Part shown: piece after piece, positions 23,301 to 34,731 of the stretch | How positions within the stretch are numbered: the first letter of the stretch is position 1 | Layout: each line of letters begins with the position of its first letter | From: Zygnema cylindricum | Taxonomy: Eukaryota > Streptophyta > Zygnematophyceae > Zygnematales > Zygnemataceae | Assembly (NCBI GenBank): GCA_037447655.1 | Contig: JBBHKE010003324.1 | Span: forward strand, 62,001 to 126,000 | Direction of reading: 5' to 3' | DNA length: 64,000 nt | Position numbers and translations under genes: made by a program | The notes under the pieces: generated by a model | The model's database searches: none | Told to the model about the DNA's origin: nothing | The model's input: the letters and a program-made list of their open reading frames with translations, nothing else

Positions 23301-24561
23301 GATGGATATCAAAACCGCCTTCCTCAACGGTCAACTAGAGGAAGAAATCTTCATGCGGCAACCATAAGGTTTTGTAGAGGAAGGAGAGGAAAGCAAAGTC
23401 TGTAGACTTATAAAGTCCTTATTTGGACTAATGCGGGCCCCCAGACAATGGAATAAGAAACAAGATGAGTTTCTTACCAGTCTGGGGTATATTCGGATAA
23501 GTTTTGACCATTCTATTTATATATTTGAGGATGAGAATGGTGTGATTTTTATTGCAATTTATGTGGATGATTTGCTGGTATTGAGTAAGTCTATGGAGAA
23601 GATAAATAAGTTAAAGAAAGATCTAGGAAGTAGATTTGACATGAAGGATTTAGGAGAGGCTAAATATATTCTGGGAATTCAAATGGAAAGAAATAGGGAG
23701 AAGAGGATCATCAGACTTACACAGAAAGAGGCTACAGGAAATATGCTGGAGAAATTCCAGATGGGGAATGCAAACAGTTGTACCACTCCCATGGACTTGA
23801 AGAAAGTAAGTGATGGAAGTGTAGAAGGAGGAGTGATAATGTTAGATGATCAGATGAGTCCAGAAGAGAGGCAGTTTATGAAGTCTATTCCTTACAGACA
23901 GGTTGTAGGACGTTTGATTTAGTTTATGAATTGTACTAAGCCTGACATAGCTGCTGCAGTTGGAGTCCTTAGTAGGAGTCTTAATGATCCTAGAAAGAAA
24001 GACTGGGAGGCAGTCAAGAGGGTAATGAGATACCTGGTGGGAACTAGGGATCTATGGTTGCATTTGGGAGGGGAGTACACTGACATCTCTACTTGGAGTG
24101 ATGCCAGTTATGGTGATGCACCTATGAGAAGATGCACTTCTGGGTATGTATTGTATGTGGGGGAAGGTGCTTGTTGTTCGAGCAGCAAGCAACAAAAGGT
24201 TGTTGCTCAGTCCACTATGGAGGCTGATTACATGGCCTCTTGTTTTACTGTGAAAGAGCTGATGTGGGTGAAGTCCTTTTTGCAAGAATTAGGGTACATG
24301 AAGAAGGGAGTACATGAAGTGTTTTGTGACAATCAGGCTGCAATTGCAATTGCAGCCAATCTAAATCACCATTTCAAAGCTAAGCATATGGATATAAGAT
24401 TGAGCTTTGTGAGGGAAAACGTGGAAAATAAAATTGTGAATTTGGTGTATAAGAATAATGGGGAAATGGTGGCTGATATGATGACAAAGCCTGTGCCGTC
24501 TCCCAAGCTAAAGTATTGTAGAGAAAAATATGGATTAAAAGAGAAATTAAAATTAGACTAG
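20341..24561 (+). pseudogene. gag-pol: Copia A gag-pol, one frame, about nine stops
   Basis: One continuous frame. Gag core 20341-21060; zinc knuckle CHFCKKQGHFIADC (21082-21123); protease DSSASMHM (21356), the family's usual DSGAS altered; integrase zinc region from 21751 with the last cysteine apparently lost (CSGSPQGK), then TDICGP, RSDNRGEY and NGVAERLN; reverse transcriptase 23040-23600 with IYVDDLLVLS (23557); RNase H 24080-24560 with STWSDASYGDAP and MEADYMA, ending TAG at 24559. Stops at 20683, 20968, 21748, 22162, 22264, 22453, 22974, 23365 and 23918; several (CAG to TAG, TGG to TAG, CGA to TGA) look like C-to-T or G-to-A changes. No frameshift was noticed. Confidence 0.9.
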
Positions 24562-24646
24562 AAAATAAGGGGAGTGTTGAAATCACTAGATTTAGGAGAG
24601 GTATTTTCTAGGTCTTAATTAAAATAAAAAGGAAAAGAAAAGCAGA

Positions 24647-24732
24647 GGCAGCTTGCCTCCACCTTCTCTCTCTGACCCCCATACTTGTTGTAGTCACTGA
24701 AGGAGAGAGAGGGCGGTGGAGCCATGGCTGCC
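24647..24732 (+). other. Long U3 hairpin, LTR A
   Basis: GGCAGCTTGCCTCCACC pairs imperfectly with GGTGGAGCCATGGCTGCC, extended by CTCTCTCT against AGAGAGAG. The loop is ATACTTGTTGTAGTCACTGA. Equivalent hairpins with the same loop occur at 19419-19500, 29437-29525, 31751-31838, 41718-41808, 46566-46660, 46777-46890 and 50461-50546. Confidence 0.75.
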
Positions 24733-24779
24733 TTAGCTCCATAGGCAGGGCTTAAGAGTGACCTAAGTCACTCTCAACC

Positions 24780-24858
24780 AAAAAGGTTGAGTCCGGCAAG
24801 ACTCGAACCTCCGACCGGTAGGGCGAGGCATAGCCGTCAACCCTTACCAGTCTGTCGT
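24780..24858 (-). other. tRNA-like block, LTR A (antisense)
   Basis: On the minus strand: CAGACTGGTAAGGGTTGACG (A-box-like), then GGAGGTTCGAGTCTTG containing a B-box match at 24800-24809, then AACCTTTTT, a T5 run typical of RNA polymerase III termination, at 24780-24784. A canonical cloverleaf 5' half is not preserved. Confidence 0.6.
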
Positions 24859-25107
24859 AGTAGTCTGTTAGGATACATAGGGTTCAATAGCTATTTAAAC
24901 AATAGATAGACGACTAATCCGATTAACGAAATTACAAATAGGATACATAGAAACTAGTTGGGAAATTAAGTGCGCACGAAACAAATGTACCGGACATTTG
25001 TTTGAACGGATGGGAATTAAAGCCGACTTAGATCCGACGGCTCACATCATCGGGTAGATCTTGGAATGGCCGCTTTGGCAGCTTACGGATGTAATATAAC
25101 CTGGCGA

Positions 25108-25270
25108 CACGTGGCAATATGTCATTGGGAAGCCCGAATCCCGGGAGCGTGAGGACAAGTCCGGAGGAGACAGGCGTCCACTCCATGGCCTTGTCGTACA
25201 CAGGCCGTACAAAAAGTACATCGGCCATGGTACTTTTCTGTACTATACAATCTTCTAATTGGTCTCGTAC
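25108..25270 (+). promoter_or_regulatory. G-box and GTAC cluster in U3 of LTR A
   Basis: CACGTG at 25108-25113, then GTAC at 25196, 25207, 25216, 25230, 25240 and 25267. G-boxes are bound by bHLH and bZIP factors and GTAC is the core of SBP-box and copper-response sites. The cluster lies about 80-150 bp before the TATA box and recurs in the other LTRs. Confidence 0.5.
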
Positions 25271-25347
25271 TTCAGTAGATAGGGGTTGTGAGAGGGTTTG
25301 GGACTAAGTGGATTGATGAGGTAGGCGCCTCTCTCCCAACAAGCTTG

Positions 25348-25355
25348 TATAAATA
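25348..25355 (+). promoter_or_regulatory. TATA box of LTR A
   Basis: TATAAATA in context GCTTGTATAAATATTGAC; the same string occurs at 51164-51171 in element D, and TATAAATA recurs near 39829 in element E. Confidence 0.6.
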
Positions 25356-25420
25356 TTGACATCTTTGCCGCTTCATTAACTAATCGCATGGTAAGGCGTT
25401 TTCAGTGATTCCTTTTGCTG

Positions 25421-25460
25421 TGGACTCAAGGGAGTCCAGACTGCACAGCGGTGCAGTCTG
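25421..25460 (+). other. Two tandem leader hairpins, LTR A
   Basis: TGGACTC-AAG-GGAGTCCA then CAGACTGCAC-AGCG-GTGCAGTCTG (perfect 10-bp stem), just after the conserved TTCAGTGATTCCTTTTGC. Being downstream of the TATA box, they should lie in the RNA leader. Confidence 0.75.
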
Positions 25461-25570
25461 GTTATCTATTTATCTGCTAGGGTAGCACTTGCTCTCGTTG
25501 AAATTGGGTTAGTAAAAAACTACCTAGAGGCTTCCTCATTCTTGCACCAAATGGAGGACACAAAGTTGCA

Positions 25571-25731
25571 TGTATCGAAGCCAACGGGATTACGGATGGT
25601 GTGACTCGCCTTCCCGTGAGGGGGGGTGTTGGATAGGCACGTGAATGTCGGTTCAATACAGAGTAGAATGTGATATGTCACACTTGAACCCGCCTAAAAG
25701 AAATAGGTACGGACCCGCCAAGCTCTAGATC
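25571..25731. other. Short spacer between elements A and B
   Basis: Includes a G-run followed by TGTTGGATAGG at 25627, which looks like a purine tract plus LTR start, but nothing further supports an LTR. Confidence 0.25.
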
Positions 25732-25804
25732 GAGCTGGTGGCACAGTGGTTAGTGCTCTGACAGCTTAAGTTAAAGGTCCCAGGTTCGAGCCCTGGCCGG
25801 CTCA
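25732..25804 (+). tRNA. tRNA or tRNA-like gene, near-complete cloverleaf
   Basis: 73 nt. The acceptor stem GAGCTGG/CCGGCTC is fully paired with one G-U; the D stem is GCAC/GTGC around AGTGGTTA; the T stem CCAGG/CCTGG encloses TTCGAGC. A-box TGGCACAGTGG and B-box GGTTCGAGCCC match consensus, and TTTT follows at 25806. The anticodon arm CTGAC-AGCTTAA-GTTAA pairs at 4 of 5 positions and has G where U33 is expected. The apparent anticodon would be CTT (Lys). It is either a tRNA pseudogene, a SINE head or a functional outlier. Confidence 0.55.
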
Positions 25805-28536
25805 CTTTTCCCTAGTATAAGACATACCGAATCCCGGATTTCTAGGAGATCCCATCACCCACATATAATACATATCCAGAAGTGGATCTCCTTATCGGAG
25901 CATCACCATAACTGGCATCACTCCAAGTAGTGATATCAGTATTCTCCCCACCCAAATGCAACCATAGATCCCTAGTTCCTATCAAATATCTAACGACTCT
26001 CTTAGCTGCCTCCCTATCCCTCTTAGTGGGAGCATTTAGACTTCTACTCAGCACTCCTACAGCTGCAGCTAAATCCGGCCGGGTACAATTTATAAAATTG
26101 CTTAGACTTCCCACTACTTGCTTGTAAGGAATAATGTGCATGAACTTATGTTTTTCACGAGATAATTCCTCGTCTAAGACTATGAATCCTTCTTCTTCAC
26201 TCCCCTCACTTCCCTTCTTCAACTCCATTGGATTTGTACAACTATTAGCTTTATCCATTTGAAATTTTCAAGCTTGTTCCCTATTGCTTCCTTTTATTCA
26301 ATCTTATAATCTTTCTTTTTCGATCTCTTTCTACTTGAATTCCCAAAATATATTTTGCTTCCCCCATATCCTTTATTTCAAATCTCCCCTTAAGATCGAT
26401 TTTCAGTTTATTAATTTTTTCCATTGATTTACTTAAAACAAGCAAATCATCAACATAAATTGCAATAAATACAAAACCTTCTTTATCTTCGAAAACATAG
26501 ATTGAGTGATCTAAGCTGATCTGGATATATCCCAAACCGGTAAGAAACTCATCAAGCTTCTTTTTCCACTGTCGAGGCGCCTGTTTGAAACCATTAAGAG
26601 ATTTAATCAGCCGGCATACCTTACTCTCCTCTCTTTCCTCCACAAACCCTTCGGGTTGTCGCATGAAGATCTCTTATTCCAATTCTCCATGCAAAAAGGC
26701 TTTCTTGATGTCCATCTGGTGCACTTCCATGTCTTCCGCTGCTGCCAGGCTGAGAAGTATGCGGACGGAGGGAAATCTGACGACCAGGGCAAAGGTTTTC
26801 TCGTTGTCAATTCCCTCCTTTTGTGTAAATCCCTTTGCTACTAATCGGGCCTTGTAGCGTTCGATTGTGTTATCTGGATTCAGTTTTAATTTGAAAACCC
26901 ACTTACAACCGATTGGTTTCCGGTTAGGTGGACAATCCACCAGCTCCCAAGTATCGGCTGCCATAATTGAGGCCATCTTCTCATTGATGGCTGTCTTCCA
27001 CCGGTTTCTTTCTTGACAAGTCATCGCCTCTCCATAAGTCTGAGGTTCATCTATATGAGATAGTTTTGTTACCTTGTTATTAACCTGTTTTTCTTGCAAT
27101 CTTTTGCTACTTCTCCTCCCCCTTCAAAATCTGAGGCCGGAATAGATGGTTTTCGTAAATTCTTTCGAAGAATCTCGGCTTCTCCCCTATCCCTTGATTC
27201 TGAATCAATTTCCACCACGTCTTCCGCTTCGGGTAGAGTTGTCACTGGAGTTTCCACATCCGAGTTTTTTTTGGTCTGATTTGTACCTGCAAGAATGTCA
27301 TCGTCTCTAAAACCTGGATAGTTAGGAAGCTCAAAGTCATCTGAATTTTCTGACTCAAATTTGATTTTTACTCACTTTGTATATTTGAAGGGATCCACAG
27401 ACTTTCCTTCATCCATAACTACTAGATGCTTTACTAAGATTATATCTTCCCTTTTTAGATCATAAACTCTATATCTTTTAACATCCTCATCATATCCTAA
27501 TAAGTATCCCAGTTTTCTTTTAGGATCTAGCTTCCAATTAGACCGATCTGTATCTAGACTGAATACTTGACTACTGTAAACCTTTAAGTGAGATATGTCT
27601 AGTTTTCGGCTTGTCCATCTCTCATAAGGTGTTTGATCTTTTATAGTTGAAGTAAGAACTCTATTTTTGAGGTAATTAGCAAAGTTCATTGCTTCTGCCC
27701 AAAACCTTTTGCGTATCTTCCTATTTGACAACATACTTCTAGCACTATCACTTAGTCTTCTATTTAACCTTTCAGCTACCCCATTCTGTTCCGGGTTTTC
27801 TGGAACTGTCTTTTGGTGTTGGACCCCATCTTCCCTCAAAAAATCCTCAAACTTGTTAGAAGTATACTCTCTACCATTGTCACTCCTTAGTCTCTTGATT
27901 GGAGTTTCATGGAGTTTTTCGCTCCATGTTATATATTGTCTAAAACAATCCTGAGCTTCAGACTTGTTTTTCAAAAAATACACCCGGGAATACCGAGACC
28001 AATCATCAAAGATAGTCATCATAAATCTCTTCCCCCCCAGTGATGGCACTTTAGCCGGTCCCCAAATATCTGTATGTACTAGATCTAGAATTTTTCTCCC
28101 TTATAGGTGGCTGTTTTAGGAAAGGGTAATCTGTGTGCTTTACCTTGAGCATATCCATTACAATCATTTATATTATCACTTTCACTGAACAGAATCCCTT
28201 CCACCACTCCCATCTTTTTCATCTCTCTTAACTTATCTAGATTCAGATGCCCAAGCCTCTTGTGCCACATCATACTATCATGAACACTAGCAAAATAATG
28301 TTTCTTCGTTTAATTACTTTTAAAATCACCCTAAACATCCCATGGCTACCTTTCTCAGCAATGAAATAGACATCCTCCTCAAAACTAGCAGTAAAGACTC
28401 CTTCCCTAGTGCTAGTAAAAAAACCCTTATCATCTAATACAAATGTAGAGATGAGGTTTTTCTTCAGCTTTGGAATAAACAATACATTGGAGAATGTTAC
28501 TATGGATGTCTTTCCTTCTACTAACACTTTCATATG

Positions 28537-29581
28537 TGAAACTCTGAGACCTCCATAAGTCCTTAGAGTGGACAGCTTCCAAGAAGCCTCTAGGATAACC
28601 CTGACCCCTTTGTGTTTCAGCAAAAACAACTGCCACCTTGGCAGACAAAAACTCTGACCACCTTCACCCCTGTGAAGGCAAGACTCCCCTTAGTCGATAG
28701 CAAAAAGAATCTCTGAATTTGCTCCCCTGAGCAGTAAGTTATGGAGGGTCAAAGTTGACCTTTTGTACAGAAGCTCTCTGGGAGAGAGGATCCTATCTCC
28801 TAATTTTTCTAAGTCCTATCTCTCTCACAGACTCTATCTACTGATGTACAGAACTAATCAGATTTCTCCTCCGTACATAAAAGTACAGTCGCCGGTGTAC
28901 TTTATGTACGGAAATTGTACAACATGGCCTTAATGTCGACACATGTCATATCCGGATTCGGTGCCGTAATCTCCGGAGATACCACGATCCAATGTAATCT
29001 CGCCACGTGTCATCGGATGTGGCGATGCCCACAAACCGCCGAATTCTTCTTCCGAGATCTCGGCGCGAATTCCGGCCGTCCGATTAAATTCATGATTGTA
29101 GCCGTAATAAATACATGCGCAGTATTTGTTTTGCTTACGAAATCAATGCGCAGTATTGATTTCTTATCCATACCACAATTCGTACTTTTACACTACCAGA
29201 TCTATGTATCCCGTTAACAGTTACAGTTAAATGATTTATCCTACGAATTAATGTTTAAGTAATTATCGTACTATATAATACGAAAGACTACATCTAGACT
29301 TAACGGCTAAGGCTACCGGCTAATTACTGTCTGTCGGCCGGCAGGTACTAGGATCAAATCCTGTGGCCGGCATATACCTTTTAGTAAATAATCCCTTAAC
29401 TAATATAAGTTTCCCGTAAACCTCAAGATAGCCTAGGTAGGCATGGCTCTAGCTTCCTCTCCAATTTCTCAATGACTGCGACAAGTTTGAGAGTTTGGAG
29501 AGAGAAGTTAGAGGTAGACTGCCTCGACTTCTTTATTTCTATTCAGACCTAGAAAATAATTTAAAACCATTAATTTCTACA
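28537..29581 (-). repeat. Solo LTR (family 2) inserted in copia B
   Basis: The minus strand begins TGTAGAAATTAATGG (29581) and ends AGAGTTTCA (28537), like the 5' LTR of B. It sits between codons for VDL and KVLVEGK of the protease region. The flanking 5-mers GATCT and CATAT agree at 3 of 5 positions, consistent with an aged target duplication. Confidence 0.85.
29296..29382 (+). other. tRNA-like block in solo LTR of B (antisense)
   Basis: GACTTAACGGCTAAGGCTACC (A-box-like), AGGATCAAATCCTG (one change from the B-box) and TTTT at 29379-29382. Confidence 0.55.
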
Positions 29582-30820
29582 AGATCTACCAATCCTACAA
29601 GAGTAGTGGTGACAATCCTCCCATCCCCGTACTCTATCTCTACGGTGGGAATCTTTCTTATCTTAGTGAACAGGTGCCTATCCTTACACATGTGCATGGA
29701 GGCACCTGAATCTACAATCCAACTTGCTTCACCTTTCATTCCACCGTAATCACATTTCTGCCATCGTGGAATTTTGACCTCGTTTTTTGCCTCCAACTCC
29801 TCATCTAAAAAGAGCTTATCGTCCTTGTCCTCGGATTCCGCCTCATGTACGTGTGTCACAAGGGCCTTTTTCTTTCCTCTCAAGGTACCACCGATCAGCC
29901 CCTCCTTTAACCGAAGCTCGGTTAGCTTAGTGCACTCTGCCATATTACAAAAATGACATAAACCTTTGGGAGCCCTTGGTCCGAACTCGTCGGCCTGATT
30001 TTTCTGCTCCCTTCCCTTATAGTTTCCGACCGGTTTTCTAGAATCCTTGTTCCTCCAATCGGTCGCAGTTGCCAAGGCGTGCCCACTCTTTCTTCCCCTT
30101 CGGATCTCAATCGTATTCTCCGGAACGAGAATCATCCCTACCACTAAGTTCCATATCCACCTTGAGTCTGGCAAGTCCTGCACACGGTTGACTATGTTCT
30201 CGAACTCATCGGGTAACTTCATAAGTAAACAGTTAACCTTTTATTTTTCACTAAAATCTTTTCTTGCACTCCCTAGCTCCATGAAGAGTGTAGCAAGCTC
30301 ATTTCAAAAATCCAACATCTTCCCCGCTTTGTTAACATACTCCTTAACTTTCTGATCAGCCAACTGTTGTTGCTGAATCGTACCATTTCGGTATATCTCT
30401 ATGAGAGCCATCTAAAGATCGGAGGCCCTTTCTACCTGCAAATGAGGACATGCAAGTCCTTGAGTGAGATGGCGTAGGATGAAGTGCTTTGCCGCCATAT
30501 CGTTGAAGTCCCAGGTTTCAGTATCATTCTCCTCGTTCCTTGGAATAGGTGACATGAATGCTGAACTAGTTGCTATTAGTGTGGTCGTCTCCTTCTCATT
30601 TCCTTTGTCCACCACCTCTCCTTCCTTTGTTTCCTCCGTTGAAGGTGAATCCTCTTTCCTGCTGAATTTGCTTCCTCCAAACCCTGGAGGGATTCCCAGA
30701 CTTGATGGACGCCCCAACCGTCCACTCACTATCCCCCAAAACCTTTTATCGCATAGAGCTCCTATCATCATACTTTCCCAGCATATGAATCCTGTTCCAT
30801 TAAAGATTGGTACCCTAGAG

Positions 30821-30834
30821 GGTGGGCCCATAAC
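30821..30834 (-). other. Copia B primer-binding site with gag ATG
   Basis: Minus strand GTTATGGGCCCACC: a 14-base match to the complement of the anticodon arm of plant initiator tRNA-Met (GGUGGGCCCAUAACC). The ATG in it is the Gag start. It lies one base from the LTR. Confidence 0.85.
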
Positions 30835-30835
30835 G

Positions 30836-31901
30836 TGAAACTCTGAGACCTCCATAAGTCCTCAGAGTGAATAACTTCTAAGAAGCCTCTAGGATAACTC
30901 TGACCCCTTTGTGTTTCAGCAAGAACAAATGCCACCCTGGTAGACAAAAACTCTGACCACCTTCACCCTTGTGAAGGCAAGACTCCCCTGAGTCGATAGC
31001 AAAAAGAATCTCTGAATTTGCTCCCCTGAGCAGTAAGTTATGGTGGGTCAAAGTTGACCTTTTGTATAGAAGCTCTCTGGGAGAGAGGGTCCTATCTCCT
31101 AATTTTTCTAAGTCCTATATCTCTCACAGACTTTATCTAGTGATGTACGGAGCCAATCAGATTACACTTCCGTGCACAAAAGTACAGCTGCCGGTGTACT
31201 TTGTGTATAGACATTGTACGACATTGCCTAAATGATGACACATGTCATATCCGAATTTGGTGCAGTAATCTCCGAAGATACCACGATCCAATGTAATTTC
31301 GCCACGTGTCATCGATGTGGCGATGACCACAAATTGCCGAAATCCTCTTCCGCGATCTTGACGTTAATTCCGGCCGTCCGATTAAATTCACATTAAATCG
31401 TAGCCGTAATAAATACATGCGCGGTATTCGTTTCGCTAAATAATTAAATGCCCGGTATTCGTTTCGTATCCGTACCGTAATCCGTACTTTTACATTACTG
31501 GATCTATATCTCCCGTAAAACTGTTCCTGTTAAATGAACTATCCTACGTAATAATGTTTAACTAATTATCAAACCCTGTAATACGTAACACTATATCTAG
31601 ACTTAACGGTTAAGGCTACCGGCTATTGGCTGATTACCGTCCGTCAGGTACCAGGATCAAATCCCGAGGTAAACACATATTCTTTTAGTAAATAACCCAA
31701 TGGTAAATAAACCAATATATATATTTCCCGTAAACCTCTGGATAGCCTAGGTAGCCATGGCTCTAGCTTCCTCTCCAACTTCTCAATGACTGCGACAAGT
31801 TTGAGAGTTGGAGAGAGAAGTTAGAGGTAGACTGCCTCGGCTTCTTTCTATATTTCTATTTAGATCTAGAAAATAATTTAAACCGACCATTAATTTCTAC
31901 A
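30836..31901 (-). repeat. Copia B 5' LTR
   Basis: Starts TGTAGAAATTAATGG at 31901, ends AGAGTTTCA at 30836. Long hairpin 31751-31838; antisense tRNA-like block 31598-31686; leader hairpins at 31020-31031 (GCTC/GAGC), 30981-30994 (GACTC/GAGTC) and 30961-30976 (CTTCAC/GTGAAG). Confidence 0.88.
31598..31686 (+). other. tRNA-like block, LTR B (antisense)
   Basis: GACTTAACGGTTAAGGCTACC (A-box-like), CAGGATCAAATCCCG (B-box with one change) and TTTT at 31683-31686. Confidence 0.6.
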
Positions 31902-32224
31902 GGCTCCTTGTCAAGAAGTTCGTGCTTGATTGAAGTACGACTTCAATCAAGCTTTCAATGGCGGATTCAATGGGGGCTTGGATGAATCGTACAAATTTCT
32001 TTTAAACATCGCGAAATTTCCGTACATTATAACCATAACGTACAAATTTTTTTCAAACTTCATGCGCGCAAATGAATAGTCTTTTTTCTAAATTTCCGTT
32101 TATTATAAATGTACGGTTCATCTGTACGTTTATACCGTACGAAAAGTATACGCATTTAACGAAAAATTCAAAATCATAAAAAAAAAACAAAATTTTGTAA
32201 AAATGTCAAAATCCGTACGAATGA
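31902..32224. other. Non-coding interval
   Basis: Contains a short inverted repeat CGTGCTTGATTGAAG...CTTCAATCAAGC near 31921-31954. Otherwise nothing recognised. Confidence 0.4.
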
Positions 32225-32915
32225 GACATCTATACCTAAGGATGAAGTTCCATTAGGACATTCTGTAATTGTACGGCCAACATTACGGAATGCTACAATT
32301 TGAACGAAGTTCCATTGCGCAGAGTTTGTAATACACGTGTTAGCAGAAGTGTGGTGCCACGTCGCTACATATTTGAAAATGAAAATCGTCAAAGATTTTC
32401 ACACCGACCAAAAATCTTCATTTGCGTACCATGTCCGTGCGTACCAAGTCATCGTTCAACACAACTTTTGTCCTCTTTGCAGACGCCTTGCTAGATACCA
32501 CCTCATTTATTTATGGTTTTGTTTTTACACGTGACGAATGAGCGCTGCCAAAAATAATGTGACGATTGGGAGCTAACAAAAATAGCGTGACAAATTGCGT
32601 TCCAAAATTTCGTTTATATTTTCTGTTGGATTTATGAATGCGTATATCGTGTGCGATTTTTTTTGATTTCCGTTGGTTGCCATCTTGACACGTATGCTCA
32701 TTATCCAACGTGTCGCTCAATTTTTTGTGTAATTGCTAGCTACCTCGCGAGGTACATCACCAATTACAGAAAACTTTCGAAGCGAATGCTTCGCGAAAAA
32801 ATATCCAACGGTCATTGTTAACTCTCAGACTTTTGGAGAATATTGGCAAGATTCTCTGCAATGTTATTTTCCACATAAAAACAAAATATGAAGTACACTG
32901 TAGTAGGGAGAGGTC
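32225..32915 (-). repeat. Dispersed repeat, copy 2 (uninterrupted)
   Basis: Inverted counterpart of 2366-2842 plus 11437-11620. It shows what the locus looked like without the hAT element, though the two copies have diverged. Confidence 0.6.
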
Positions 32916-33739
32916 TGAATTTGTGTAAACAACCTCACTTTTTGTCTAATGGAACTTCACCATAATACTTTATTGAATTTTTGTAAATCCCGTCATATAG
33001 ACCATAGTTCAAAAATAGGTGAAAGTAGGCTCATACAATATGCTTATTGTACGCAAAACATACAATATGGTTTTAAGACCCATATTGTAATGGTCGTAAA
33101 ATGAAAAATAATAGTAACAGGGTTGAGTTGCACATTGATCGATAGAGAATTAAACGTCATGTCTAAATTTTGAAAAACATTCGGAAAAGTTTTTATTTTT
33201 TCGTGAGTTTTGAGGTATTTTTTATTTAAACCGTCAGATTGTGACGATCGGACGATCTCTGATCAAAGTAGCGATCTAAGAAGGTCATTGGAAAAGGCCA
33301 TAATACAAGTTACGATAAGACTTACGTCCGCGTTTTCGGGTTTTTTTCTCGCGGAATTTCATCCTACGCCGTGTCAGTTCACTTAAAAAAATCGTCCAGC
33401 GCATGGGCTGTCCTATGATGATACGCCAAATTCGTACGTTCGTACAGAAGTGTGCACAACACACACACATACAGTATGCTTACTCTACGCGAGGTTTTGT
33501 GCCAAGTTTTGTGCGCCTACCAAAGGCCTACCATAAAAACACCTATTTTTAAACTATGATCAAGACACATCGACCAACCTATGCGGGTATGAAACCACTG
33601 GATTTACAAAAATCCAAAAAAATACAAATGTACAGTATCGTCGGATTTTCTATCCTATAAGGTTCGGCAGGCTGAACATTGTTTTATTTTATTTAGCGGG
33701 TTTGGGGTTGCAGATTTATGCCTCATTTCGGTGCCGATT
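32916..33739. other. Non-coding interval
   Basis: No gene, RNA or transposon ends recognised before the copia E boundary at 33740. Confidence 0.4.

Positions 33740-34731
<992 letters not shown>

Larger units (their letters stand above)
20336..25570 (+). mobile_element. Ty1/copia element A, 5' truncated
   Basis: Coding order gag, protease, integrase, reverse transcriptase, RNase H is diagnostic for Ty1/copia. It starts abruptly inside gag at the conserved GTPPGFGG segment, so the 5' LTR, primer site and Gag N-terminus are missing. The 3' LTR (24575-25570) is complete. It is the most complete coding copy of family 1 and keeps the central gag segment that C and D lack. Confidence 0.9.
24575..25570 (+). 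repeat. Copia A 3' LTR
   Basis: Begins TGTTGAAATC after the purine tract AAAATAAGGGGAG and ends AAAGTTGCA. Internal order: long hairpin (24647-24732), antisense tRNA-like block (24780-24858), G-box (25108-25113), GTAC cluster (25196-25270), TATA box (25348-25355), leader hairpins (25421-25460). The closest relative is 50388-51386. Confidence 0.9.
25845..30831 (-). pseudogene. gag-pol: Copia B gag-pol, interrupted
   Basis: Gag begins at the ATG within the primer site (30831-30829) and reads MGPPSRVPIFNGTG. The Gag core runs to about 29960 with stops near 30412. The usual CCHC knuckle is damaged (CHFCNMAECTKL). Protease VDSGASMHM lies near 29720-29690. After the solo LTR the frame resumes with KVLVEGKTSIVTFSNV. 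The integrase (28273-27372) has HKRLGHLNLDKL, RSDNGREYTS and PEQNGVAERLN. Reverse transcriptase (27099-26281) has IAIYVDDLLVLS. RNase H (26258-25845) ends after SGYVLYVGDG. Removing the LTR, the protein order matches element A throughout. Confidence 0.88.
25845..31901 (-). mobile_element. Ty1/copia element B, 3' truncated, with solo LTR inside
   Basis: A minus-strand copia element of family 2. The 5' LTR is 30836-31901, the primer site 30821-30834, then gag, protease, integrase, reverse transcriptase and part of RNase H. It stops abruptly near 25845, so the RNase H end, purine tract and 3' LTR are missing. A complete LTR of its own family (28537-29581) interrupts the protease region. Confidence 0.88.

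Noticed and set aside
24780-24858. Functional tRNA genes inside the LTRs
   Set aside because: B-box and terminator are kept but acceptor and D stems do not fold properly in most copies, so I call them tRNA-like only.
25627-25840. Truncated LTR starting TGTTGGATAGG
   Set aside because: Only the start motif and a G-run support it; none of the shared LTR modules follow in the expected orientation.
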